From assembly GCA_008360975.2 (NCBI GenBank), contig CM039183.1, positions 46,305,850-46,369,849 on the forward strand: a DNA stretch of 64,000 bases, read 5' to 3'. Below the pieces are notes generated by a model. That model saw only the letters and a program-made list of their open reading frames with translations. It ran no database searches and was not told where the DNA came from. This document shows, one piece after another, positions 1-11,900 of this stretch (its first letter is position 1; each line of letters opens with the position of its first letter). The position numbers and the translations under genes were made by a program. This DNA is from Lichenostomus cassidix. Lineage: Eukaryota > Chordata > Aves > Passeriformes > Meliphagidae.

Positions 1-2904
1 CAGCTTCAGTAACTTCTGCTGCTCGTCTCTTTCATTCATTATGCTCCTTTTAAGTATTTTGCTGAGATTTTCTTATTCTGAAGCTTGGTTATTTAAGAGG
101 CTATTTTTTGGACAGTTTTTGTTTATGCCCTACCAAAGTCCATTTGATTTCGCTGCACGTTTCCCTGTGGTGTCCTTGGAAATACTCAATCTGTATATTA
201 TAATCTGGGGACTGTCAGAGTAAAAGAAAACATAAATATTGTTGCTGAGTTGTCTGCAACACATTATGCTGTTTTTACAGACCTGTATTTTTATTAACTC
301 CTGCACTGCTTTGCTGTTTCACATATGGAAAATAAAGTAACCAATGGAGAGCTATTGGAAAACAGGTCCTTGAGCTAGCTTTTATTCAGGGTCTAAAATA
401 TATCAAAGCAAATAGTATATGACAGGCCTCTTTCTCTTTCACATAGTAAGAAATGCAGATATTTGCTAATGAACTTATTTGCCATCCACTGGAAGGCATA
501 CAAACTCTTTGTGCAGCAATAGAGATATTAAGTTTTTAATTGTCAAAGGCAATTTTTTTAAACTGTAAAAGTAAAAAATAATTAAAGAAAAAGATGACAA
601 AAAAGGCACCTAAAACGGGAATGGTCCAAGCCAAGATATCTTGCACTTGAAATGGTGTGCAGGCAAAGGAAAGCAATGCCCCCAACACTCCAAATTCCTG
701 ATCTATATTTTCTTAGGTACATTGAGAAACAACCAAAGCAAAAGTAAAAATGTTTTCTGTTCTGTCTCAGTCTATTTCATCAAAAATCAAGTGTGACTGC
801 AGATAAAAGTAATCAATAAAAATTTAAAAGGAATTATAAACATAGAGTCAGAGAAACCCCCTCCTAACAACCTCTCCTAATATGCAGCACAACTGGAAAT
901 ACAAGTAATTCCTTTCCTTATTAAGAGAAGCTTTTTTACAGCTACATATTTCACATCATGGTAATGTTCACTGATAGTCTAAAGGCCTGAAATATCCACA
1001 TTCTATTCTAATCCATCTGCCAGAAAATGCCTCATTTTCCTGCAGAGAAAGGTGACTCCTGTTCCCATCAAATCCAACCACTAAACTTTCATTTTCACTT
1101 GGCATAAGGTCAGACCTATAAGATTCAACAAGCAAATTCTGATGTTGTATTAGAAAGAAGATGCAGCGTGACTGCTTTATGTTTTGGCTCCTTAGCTTAG
1201 CATGTCTGGAGGGCACAGTTTCACAACTGCTCTCCCCTCATTTTCATTCATTTACAGCTTTGCAGGTCAGAAAAGCGACAATGTTGTTGTTTTAGCACCC
1301 TGTTCTGCTTCTCTGGAACACATAATCAGGAATAAATACAGTCCTGGTTATCCATGTATTTCTAACTGCTGTAAGCACTTGATACATACAAACTGTACCT
1401 CAGGTTCCTTTGCCTTGCTTCTCTTTGGTCATCCCTACACAGAAATTCGGGGTTATCCAAGCTCCAGGCCCAGCTTCCCACAGCAGAATTATGGAGTAGG
1501 GTGGGATCTGCACTTGAACTGAGGCTGTGCCACTGCAGAGAGTGAAGCCATTAAATTAGCAGATAACTACCCCTCTGAGGATCTGATGACTTGATGTGTG
1601 AATTGTCTGTCATATCAGTTCACCTAGGATTTGCAAACTGACTGGTTTTGACAAGAAAAACAAGGAGCGTAGTCCAAACTAACAGGAGAAGTGTATTTTT
1701 CTTCTTTTTTTCTTAAACGTAATTTTTTACATTTAGTTGATATGTATAAATAAACATGAGGACATTGTGGTAGACTTCCTTATTAGCCCAGTGGAAAATA
1801 CCCTATTGCAAATATAAGCTTCTTTGCGGAGATTGCTCCTGACTGGCCAGCAAATCCAATAAAAATATGACTTTTGCTTCAGCTTAACCATATAATACAC
1901 TTTATCACCCAGTGTCTTGTGTAATAAATGTTACTGAAAAGACTAATTTAGGATCTGAATTTATTTTAATTAGTCTTTGTAATACTGCAGCAGATGTTAG
2001 CCTGTATAAAAGCAAACCTGCACTTGTGAAGAATCTCAATGAGAAGGGCCCCAACATTTGATATTCTCGAACATACTGCCCGAGATTGCAACAGCAAACA
2101 GGAGGGGAGAAAGGAAACTAAAGAACAAACAAGATTCAGGAGGATGAGGAAAAAAGGCAGCAGAGATTCACTGTGTTATAAACATGTCCTGCTATCAGTC
2201 ACAGCACTGTAAAGGTGAGGCTGCAGAGCACCATTAATAACTGACAGTTGTTGTTAACTACCAGGGAACACCAGATAACCTTCCCGAGAATATCTATACC
2301 CCCATCTTGGGCAGCAAAGTAATGAGTCCCAGTGGAAAGAAAGCACTGGCCGTCTTTGTTGTAGCTATTGATCTCCTGATGTGATTTAGATAAGGGAGGA
2401 AGAGATAATGGCATTGATTATTCTATTTAGGAGCCAGACTGAGACTAAACTAAAGTATAATACATAAAGAGGAAAAATCCACACTTGATCACTTCTTGTC
2501 TGTTCTTTGCAATTCAAGCCAGCACCAGGTGGTCACAGCAACAAGGAGACACATCTTAATAAACATGTGGGGTTTGGTTTCTGGGACAATTTGATGTAAA
2601 CTAATGTATGTCAGCAGGTTTTCTTTTGTTTCTTCTTCCTTACTTTAATGGACAAGCATTGTTTTCATAAAGCAAAGCATGGGAAGAATAGATTGTTTTC
2701 CTCACACGAGGCTGAGAGAAGTCAATGATGGAGATCTCAGGCTGACAGCAGGATATGCATAGCTAATTTTACTTTATGCTCCTTGCCCCCATTGTGAAGA
2801 GTAGCTAGCTCAGGCCAGGTAGTTCACAGAGAAGAATCTTAAAAAAAGAGAAGGAATGCTTATGCCTATCCACAGCAAGATGTAATTATTCTGACAAGCC
2901 TTTA
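1..2904. other. Unique AT-rich non-coding sequence
   Basis: No exon, repeat family or RNA gene is recognisable here. Open frames are short on both strands. The longest, 106 codons at 1202-1522 on the plus strand, has no family I can assign and is discussed as a weak observation. Base texture is that of ordinary avian intergenic or intronic DNA, with scattered A/T runs and few CpGs. Confidence 0.6.
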
Positions 2905-2921
2905 CTGCAGGTCACCTGCAG
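2905..2921. repeat. 17-bp perfect palindrome containing CAGGT/ACCTG
   Basis: Two 8-base arms, CTGCAGGT and ACCTGCAG, flank a single central C. Each arm holds half of a CAGGTG-like E-box core of the type bound by ZEB and Snail family proteins. About one perfect 8+1+8 palindrome is expected by chance in a window of this size, so function is not implied. Confidence 0.5.
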
Positions 2922-5629
2922 ACATGGATTAGAGCCTCAGGCCTTGCCTCAGAGTAAAAAAGAATCCCTGTTGCATTTAGGAGCAGACACCAGTGAGATT
3001 TAGAAAGACCCTAAAAATGGAAAAAATAAAAAAGAAAACCATTTCCAATCTTTTTAAAGCTGCTGAGCTTAAACTGCCTCTAAATTTGTTGACAGGTTAC
3101 AGGGGTCCCTGTTCTACCAGGGGAACACAGTGAGGGGTATGATGGATTGACAACCATACCCTGTTTTATATTCTCTGTTATACTCTTCCATGTTTGGAAT
3201 ACCATCCTAGACCCGAAAAACAACATAAATTTGTACTTTTACTTCTATCCTCAGAGGAGGTTTTCAGAGACCAAACTGAGGTCCTCTTTTAAAACACGTG
3301 CATTTACATTAAATACAAAATATTTATCTTTTATTGATGTGATTAATAGATATGATTTGTGAATTATAAAAGGAAAACCAGAGAAATAAAATACCAGATG
3401 TAGGAGCTAAAACCAAAATAAATGTGTCAAGTTCTTGGATGTCACCATATAGTTTCTAAATATGATGAGGACAGTATGTTTGTGACTCTGCCCTTGCCAG
3501 TGTCAGAGAGCTTCAATTTACATCAAGCAGAACTAGCCTAAAGATTTTACAGGGAAGCACAACTGATCTTTTAAAACTGACACTGTAAAAAGTCAATCTG
3601 TATAAACTTTTTTTTTTGCAAGGAATTCTGGTTTATTTTGTCAGGTTTTTTTTTAATGTTTGGTGTTTCTTGAACACAAGGCTGTTTAAGGAAAATAAGC
3701 CTGGCTTCCTTACAGGATTCCCTGGGCTGGGTGGGGAGAGAGAGAGATACTTGAGCTTCCTGCACCTGCAATAGTAAATTGATGCCTTATGGAGAAGCTT
3801 GAGAATGGATTTGAAGCATCCAAGCCCTATTTAACCTAATGCAAATTTTAGGCCCAAACTGACATTTCCCTCAAACCAGAAACTTTGTCTTTCTGTTAGT
3901 TTTAGAGCAAACCTCTAAGTCTCATGTCTTAATTAGACTGCAAAAGATTATTGTACAAAATCACAAAGCACTCCCAACATCATTGTGCACTGTACTACTT
4001 CTCTTTCAGTGGACCTCAACAAACTCAGCATGAACGACACACAGCTCAGACACAGAGGCTTCTGGCAGCACTGTGGAGAGCACTCAAAACTGGCTCTTTG
4101 CTGTGTGCACAGTCACTGGAACACAACACACAGAGTATCCCTGGTTGCACAGAGCACTGCACCACTAGTGTGAATCTGTATTGCAGAATCAGCGTGAGGT
4201 AAGAAAGCAGAAGGAGTGAGAACAACCAACCTTGTGCAGGCAGAAGCACAAACTGCCATGCTAAAACCAGTCTTGAAGGATTAATTACAGCACACTTCAA
4301 AAATGAACTTAAGAGCAAACAGGCAGCATGGGTCTTGTTGGTTTACAGGAAAAAAAAAATCCCTCTAAATCTATTGTCCCTATAACACAGTAAAAATACT
4401 GACACACTGTCTGAAGGTAAAAGAAGCACAGGTTTTCTGTTTCAAAAGGAAATCGATTGAGCCATGAAGAAAAGGTGGATTTACCCATTTCCTTAACCCA
4501 GAAAGTTGGATCACTAGTGACAGTGCTTGAAATAAGAAGCATTTCTGTGCATTTGCCCAGTATCTGGCACTTGTGCTGAAGAACAATGACGGACTTAGTG
4601 GTGGGAAAGGAAATGCTTGGCGTGAAAAAAATATAGCTTGGAATTTCATTACTGCAAAAGAAAATAAGAAAATCATTGGCACAAATATTTTCCCCCTATG
4701 TATAGCTGTAAAATGATTTAATAATAGCACATGCAGGATTTAGATACATGTTGAGGTGCCCCCCCAATCAGAAGTCACATTCTATATTTCCTGTAAAAGA
4801 CCACTAGGATAAACCAAAATCCTAGGCATAGAACACATCAACATTTGATAGGACCTTAAATATATGAAACTAAATAGTTTTAGTTCTGCATAAGATTGAA
4901 TTCTAGTTTCAGAGAATTTTTAAAGTAACATTACATCACCTGTATTGGTCCAAGTAACCTGATCTGTGAAAGCATTTAATTCTAACCCTACTTTTCTTCC
5001 AATACAAAAATTTATTTTCAAGTGGATGTTGCCTTTGCATGTTTTTCATGCTCCTAGCAGTTTGGAAAATGATTTTGTAAAGTGTTAAAATGAAGCTGTG
5101 GCAGTTGACCTGTCTGTCAGCAGATATAAACCAAACCAAGTCATTTGATTAAACCCAAATCCCTCCCCATGGCATCTTTGATTCCATTTAATATTTTCTT
5201 GCTCTAAGGCTATCTGTGAGTGCTTTGACTGTATCAACACTTCCTTTTATTTTACTGTTTGACAGATCTTCCAGAGCTATATGAATTACTAAAGAGATAG
5301 TATTAAAAATATTTTAGAATCATTAAAGAAAAAGTGGAAGTTCTCTACTATTGCTTTAGAAATACATTCATACATTGCAGCTATACATAACAGAAATTCT
5401 AAAGCAGGTATACCATTTATGCTATAATTCTCAGCCACTCCTAAGCCAAGATGACATTTTCAATATGTACTGTCAAAATAAGACAGACAAATCCTAGTAG
5501 AAGTGATTACATTTCTAGCAATATCTTTTGGGAGTTATCTTGTAATATTTCTTTCATTCCACAAGGAAAATATTTTTTTCCTTCTTCTAAATTTTGCAAA
5601 TTTTTAGCAAGAACTTCCAGGTAAATGGT
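2922..5629. other. Unique AT-rich non-coding sequence
   Basis: No gene or known mobile element is seen. A short GA run (about 3737-3747) and poly-T or poly-A runs near 3608 and 4350 are the only simple-sequence features. Frames of up to 116 codons occur near 4000-4730, but they overlap one another on both strands and resemble no protein family I know. Confidence 0.55.
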
Positions 5630-6160
5630 TACACACAAACTAGATATCTGCTAAGCTTCATTTAGCAAAATTAACTGACACTCTGTCTTCTGCTTAATTG
5701 CCAGTAAGGTGTTGTGTCAGTTCCTCCATCTTCTGCTTCATGCTACTGTCCTGTCTGATGATAATTGACCAGTCTGCATAAGTCTTTCAATTTGTTAGGA
5801 AGATAATTATTATCTAGAAAATACTGTGGTTGCCAGGTAAACGACAATTTTTTGCAAGAAAGCTTCCTAGTCCCATTTGGTTGCAGTTTTTGAGCAAACA
5901 GTGGAAATGCTGTTACCAGGCACCTTTACCAGCTGTTGGGTTTAACTGGCAAATGTTCTCTAGACAATTTCTGTTGTTGGATGGTTCAGCCCTTTCTGGT
6001 TTCTAGGTAAGCTGAACAAACACTGAATCCAACACTAGAAATGTGCTTTCATGCAACTCCCTTGGGCTTGTGCTCCAGCCAGCTACAGTCAGTTGAAACA
6101 ACTGTTCAGTGTTCACTGGGGAAGAGGATCTGATAAAGACGGTACTAGACAATGGCATTC
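5630..6160. promoter_or_regulatory. Candidate conserved non-coding element
   Basis: About 500 bp of high-complexity sequence lacks simple repeats and is rich in homeodomain-like AATTA/TAATT cores. It includes a 12/14 match to the palindromic RFX X-box at 5829-5842 (GTTGCCAGGTAAAC). The texture resembles vertebrate conserved non-coding elements, but this is a visual judgement without alignment. It could equally be ordinary unique DNA. Confidence 0.22.
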
Positions 6161-9100
6161 CTTTTAAACTTCATGTAGTTTTGTTGTTTGGTTTTCAGGA
6201 AACACATGTCAATTGTCCTAGAATCACTTCAGTAGGACATATAGGAAGTCATACGTATGTAAAATAAACCAAAACCTTGAGACACTAGTGTTAAGGTTGA
6301 AGAGAAACAAAAGTACATCTTTCTCCATTCAAGAATTTTTGAGAGGGAGGGAAACTGTGCTAGAAATATCTACATTCTTTCTATTTCTTAATCATTTGTG
6401 GTAAATACTTGCCTGTGTAGAGAAAGGATGAAAATAACCAGTAAACAGACATTTAATTTCCAAAGGAACCACAGTTTTAGTTTATCATAACAAGACAACT
6501 GAATAATTGCAATGCTAACATTTCTTGAAACTCAAAGGCCATACAAATGACTAACCCTACTGAGAATACATTATATATGCACGTGGTAAGGGCAATTGCA
6601 AGAGAAGATCAAAAGACACCATGTCTTAAGTTTAATAACCCATTTAATATTGCCTTTCAATTCCATTTCATGCTCAGTAAAGCAAGAATAACTGAACCTT
6701 TCACTGATGCTGGCCTCAGATGAACAGCTTTTGTTTTGAGGGCTCTGGTTGCAATGCCTTATCGTGGTTGACAATTATGGCCTTGTAGCAAATGCCAGCA
6801 ACAGTGTCAGAGGAACTGCTTCTGCACCTAAACAAGGATATGTCTTTAAGGGGCTGTTGTTCTTAACTAGGGTTGTACTGCCTGCTTGTGTGCACAGGGA
6901 AAAGGCCTGGGAAACACTACCTTTGTCCTTTCCCCACCACATTCCCCCATCTTTCTTGTGATGAAATACAGCGCCTGCAAACGGGCAAGGGGTGAAAATG
7001 TGCATGACATGCTGAAGTAAGCAAAACACAGCGCACTGTCCCATCAGAAAGGTTAATGGCAAAAAGAAGCAAGACATCTAAACTCATGACATGCTAAAAA
7101 GCCACTTTAAAAAGGTTAATGGCTATTGCTCCCAGTGCTTGCTTAAAGAACAAACTGTATTGGGAATCAGCCAACCGAGAGCAAAAAATATAAAAAGAAT
7201 GAGCAATAGCTTGAATCAAAGATTACAAATTGAACCCCTACCAGAGCAGAGAGAAAAGGTTTATAGTCTAGTTATGTGCACAGTACAACATACCATTATC
7301 TTATAGTGTTCATAAACAAAATTATTTGATCAGTAGATCAGGGATACTGTATAGGATTCTGTACTTTGAGTCTGTCCATACAGCATAAGTAAAAAGACAA
7401 ATTACTAATTCATCAGGAAATTCATAGCAAATGGTTTGGTACTTGCAGTGTAAACTGGCTCTAGCCATACTACTCTACTCTTTGCTTTCACCTTTTCATA
7501 AGATATTGAGAAATCTCATGTTTCACCTTGAAGAAGACAATATATGTCAGCAAAATTAAGATAATGTAATATTGTAACAGTATCTAAGCCATCCAATTCT
7601 ATCTTTATTATAACTAACTGGAAATGGGAATTAAAAAGACTTGTGAGGTTTGCTATGAATAACTACTAGAGATATGAAAAATAATTTTGTTGTAGACATG
7701 CTGCAGAATTACACATTTCAGCAGTTTAGAGGCTTTGCATTAGGATTTTACTAGGACCTACTACAGATCTGACCCACATGCTTTGTAAAAGCATGAAATT
7801 CTTATGTGTCATGTGTACCTCAGCAGATCACAGTTCTGCCTTGGTTACACCAGAGATACACGCAGATTCCAGAGCATATTGCTTAGCCGGATTAAGATTT
7901 GTCTTTACTTGTCATGGAACCCTCTTGTTGTATGGTTTTGGGGGTTATTTTTTAATCGCCACTACCTTCACAAAAAGGGATTAATTGTGTGACTGTATCC
8001 ATACGTGTTATAATGCTTTTCTCCTTTTTCCAGTACAGCTTTTCCATAAATTTTGCTTCACCCCCTCCTCCTACACATTCCTTTGTACTCTTAGGACCTT
8101 CTGAGAAGACAACAGTTAATCTGACCACACGTTCACATTTTCCAGGATGTGATGGTCCACTAAACCACAACAGGATAGTGCAACACTGCCACAAATTCCC
8201 CCAAAACTAGTGTGCAGACATGTAGGTGTGATCTCTACCAAAAGACTGTAGAGGCCAGAGAGAATCACCAGCTAAAAAAGATAAGTGTGCATCATGTCAG
8301 AAGGGACAGGAAGAAGGATTATCACAAGAGGAAGTTACCAAGTTAGACTTTTACTATACACTGTCTCCTCTTTTTGACACTACTGCCTGTGCTATGCTCT
8401 CTGCTGTGACAAATACAACACATTAAGGGGGAAACTGTATTTCTGAAACTTGCCTTTAAAATATAAAGTACAATATTTGTGGTACTTAAAAAAAACATAA
8501 TCCAGGAAAATATAGTTTGGAGAACATTTACTAACTCATATGAAAAAACTCATGCTGTTTGAGTCTACAGATGATGTGGCAACTGTTTTCTTCCTGCAGT
8601 GCTAGTACTGTCTCTGCTAGCAGACAACCCCAGTACTAGGAGGGCTGCCACCTTGAAACCCTCTGAGTAACACAGAACTGATAGGGTTAGAAAAGCTGTT
8701 GTAATTCTGTGAATGTTTGTATGCAGATTTTTAAAATTTATCTCCATGTTCTTATGCTGAAGCTAATCTCTACAAATTGCTTCCAATTATGTAAACCCAA
8801 CTGTCTCAACTTTTGAATAACATATAAACCACATCATGTGGTTAAATATTAAAATACTGACTGATATGATCCCACAACATGCTAAATCTCCCTGATCTAA
8901 TCTGTGCTTTTCAGAAGTGCTTGACAGTTCTTACTTGCTCTGAAGTAATGCAATCCTCCAGCTAATTTCTGGGAGAAACAGGAAGATTATGAGAGGGCAT
9001 TTTTACTACCTGATTTTATGGAGCCACTAATACTTTATATCCCCTCACATTATATGGAAACTGTTTTGCAGCCCCAACTATATCAGGTCTGACAGAGCAC

Positions 9101-10569
9101 CTACTCTTAACACTGTCCCCTTTCTTGAATAAACGTCTTAAATTCATCTTCTTCCTCAACCCCATCAGTATCTTCAATTTCGTGAAAATGCATTTTCAAT
9201 AACTGGTTTTTTTTACAAAACTGAATTCAACTCCTGTGCAAAGCTATTATCATCTCTGCTGTGTGACTGTAGGTCTTCACATGAGAGGGTTTTTTTTTAA
9301 TATCCTCTTTGTAAAAACACAAACATGCAATTTAATGTATGGTTACATTTTGTGAACCTTCCTATTTTTCTTCAGAAACTTACACATTTGCTGTGATACA
9401 CCTCCCACGTTTGATGTAATATATTTTTGCAAGTCAACAGATAAAACCTTAGGCTTCCACAATTGTCGCTTACTTTGTAAATCAGAAAGAAAAGCTGCTA
9501 ATGCTGATTATGTCAACAGGTTAAGAAAATACCATGTTTCAGAGAAGAAAAGAGCTGAACAAGAGGATAATTTAAAAGATATAACTGAAATATATGTAAT
9601 AGTTTGAGAAATAGAGAGAAGTGTTTATATTTTCAGGCAGAAGTTTCTTCAGACTTTAAAAATCTGTTATAAATAAAGTAGTCAAAACTAATCCAGGCAA
9701 ACAAATTTTCATGACACTTCCCAGAGAACCAGAAATTGTTGTAAAATTAAAAATGCACTCCCAGAGTGATGCAGTTTCTATGGTGAAATATTCACTGCAA
9801 AAACTGTGAATCTTGAGCAGCTTTGTTGTCCACACCTCCCAACAAGGAGCATCCATGTTTCAGATCCCAGCTGGGAACCATGCCATCCCCAGGGTGGGTG
9901 GTGAGGGGGGCTGCCTCCCACCACAGGACACCTGAGCAGCCTTCCTGGGCCTCCCCTGCCTTCCTTCTGGTGTAAAGAACTCAATCCAAGACAAAAACCC
10001 ACTGAAAAGAAACCCCGAGTATAATCAATAGCAGAGGATTTTTTAAAATGAAAACTACTTTCATTTTCATAAAACAATAAATTGGTTCAAAATAAATCAG
10101 GTTACTGAGGAGCATGTTTTTGATGATTTACCTAAATTGCACATTGTAGCACTGTTTTCCTTTGTGAATTATAAATCATGGTCTCTCCAACAGACCACAA
10201 TCCTATGTAGCCCATTAGGCCTATGTTATTTTACAATATAATTTAGGAAACGAGACTATCTGTGAATTTAGAAGTTCTTGTGGACACATGTATGTGTCAT
10301 CTAGTTATTTTTCAATAATAAGAATTAAATCCTATTACTGAAAAGGAGTCCAACTTTTCAAGAGAAAACAACCTGTTTCAAAAAGCATACAAAATGGCAC
10401 AGAAACAGGCAATTACCTTTTTTGAATACCCAGAGACTTCAAGACATACGTTAATGTGAATGTGGCTATTTATACTGACTTCTCCCTTTTTTTTTCCTTG
10501 ATATTTTGATATTTCTTGGAAGTATAACATGATGCTGAGATCTTTAGGGAAAACATGCATCATCAAGCA
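6161..10569. other. Unique non-coding sequence with a small GC-rich patch
   Basis: No exon or known repeat is recognised. A GC-rich patch at about 9836-9975, with several G-runs on the plus strand, stands out from the AT-rich surroundings but is too short and CpG-poor for a CpG island. Frames of up to 100 codons (6775-7077 minus, 9778-10077 minus) show no domain and no supporting splice structure. A local duplication at 7003-7123 is listed separately. Confidence 0.55.
7003..7123 (+). repeat. Imperfect local direct duplication
   Basis: The word CATGACATGCT occurs at 7003 and again at 7085. In each case it is followed downstream by AAAGGTTAATGGC (7048 and 7111). The two units are about 58 and 39 bp long, so the second copy is shorter between the shared words. 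This looks like an old local duplication with an indel, and no function is implied. Confidence 0.5.
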
Positions 10570-10790
10570 TAATTATATTGACTTATGTATTTGGCTGGTA
10601 ACAAGATTTATTAGTCTGTGAGATATAATAATGTCATGGATTTGCTGAAGTCAATATGTCTCGTGCCAATAAATCTTGATATTGGCAAGAGAAGTCAATG
10701 CCTACTTAGGATTTTTCCAACCAACAAAGCATCCTGTTAATATCAGATCTGCACTCATGCAATAAGCAGCTCCTCTGATACATTATTCTG
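10570..10790. promoter_or_regulatory. Candidate conserved non-coding element with CCAAT hairpin
   Basis: This is high-complexity sequence with a perfect 8-bp inverted repeat at 10664-10687: TGCCAATA, an 8-base spacer, then TATTGGCA. The arms carry a CCAAT box and its inverse. The texture is that of a vertebrate regulatory element. No alignment was possible, so conservation is inferred only. Confidence 0.25.
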
Positions 10791-11433
10791 GCAATGCAGT
10801 CTGTTTTACTCAAAAAGCAAATTTCTTTCCAAGTCCCATCACTTGCTTAGCTGATTATCGGCTTTCAAGCATAGAGTCAGGCAGAGAGGAACACAAAAAA
10901 AAGCTTTGCTTCTCCACTTGGAAAGGGGATGAACAGTACATTCTTGTGTTTATTTCAGTGTGATGATTTAATGTGAAATCCTCTTGTAAAGACTTGGAAA
11001 ATAAAATTTCTCTGGGTATAATGGCTAAAAACTGGAAAAGCAAATAAAAGCTCTTATTGTTTGAGAATAGCCAAATCTGAAACTCTCAGAGATATTTAAG
11101 CTTAAGTTGTATGTTTTTGTTACAATAACATTTGCTTCAACAATGCTGTACTGTCTTTCCCCAATGCCAACAGTGCTATCTTTGATGTGAAATCAAATAA
11201 TGGCAACAAAAATAATAATTTGGAAATCTTTCTACATTTCTAAAGCAACTTCTCTAGCTGATTTTTTCACACTGTCTAATTCCCTCCTAGATTATTCCTT
11301 CATATAACTGGTCATATCTTAAACCTAAAATTTTCTCCTATCATCCAATCTGATGTACCTTTTCCTGAAAAAATAACCTCTTCATAAGAGGGGAGGGAAT
11401 ATATTTAAAAAAAAAACCCCTAAATTCATTAGG

Positions 11434-11451
11434 AAAAAAAAAAAAAAAAAA
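11434..11451 (+). repeat. Poly-A tract (18 bases)
   Basis: An uninterrupted A run is preceded about 25 bases upstream by a second A run. No transposable-element body, target-site duplication or processed pseudogene is recognisable before it, so I treat it as simple sequence rather than a retroposed tail. Confidence 0.8.
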
Positions 11452-11874
11452 TCGAACGTGTCAAAACACTTCAAAATTCTAACACTGGTTTATAATTTAT
11501 TCTACACTTACTAATCTGTGCAACAAAATACAGTGAAATTCGATGTCTTGATGGATCACTCATGGAAAACTGAAGTAATTACCCTCATTCTAATACTCCT
11601 ATTTAAATGCATGGAAAAATGATTAGCTGAAAGTTCTTTATGTAGCAGAAATGGCATCTGCTTAATATTTATGCTAATGTGAAATACCTTCTACCCTAAA
11701 GGTCAAGGGTGATGCATGAATGAAAAATTAAAGAAAATAAAAACAATACAAATTCCTGCTACATAATGTCATTTTAATTATTTTTTTTCCTGTAGCACAA
11801 ATATGACATTCTTTCTTGGGCATAACTTTTCCTCATATAGGCATAATCCTATGAAGGTCTCTTATTTTATTTTT

Positions 11875-11900
11875 TCTTCCTCCTCCTCCTCCCCCTCCTG
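11875..11900 (+). repeat. (TCC)n pyrimidine tract
   Basis: A short trinucleotide run of TCC units is interrupted by a C run. The plus strand is all pyrimidine. Confidence 0.75.

Noticed and set aside
4046..4730. Cluster of frames of 77-116 codons
   Set aside because: They overlap on both strands, lack any family resemblance and have no splice context. This is consistent with chance.
9836..9975. GC-rich patch as a CpG island or promoter
   Set aside because: It is too short and poor in CpG, and no exon or transcript-start features lie nearby.
11434..11451. Poly-A run as the tail of a processed pseudogene
   Set aside because: No gene-like body or flanking direct repeats could be seen upstream.
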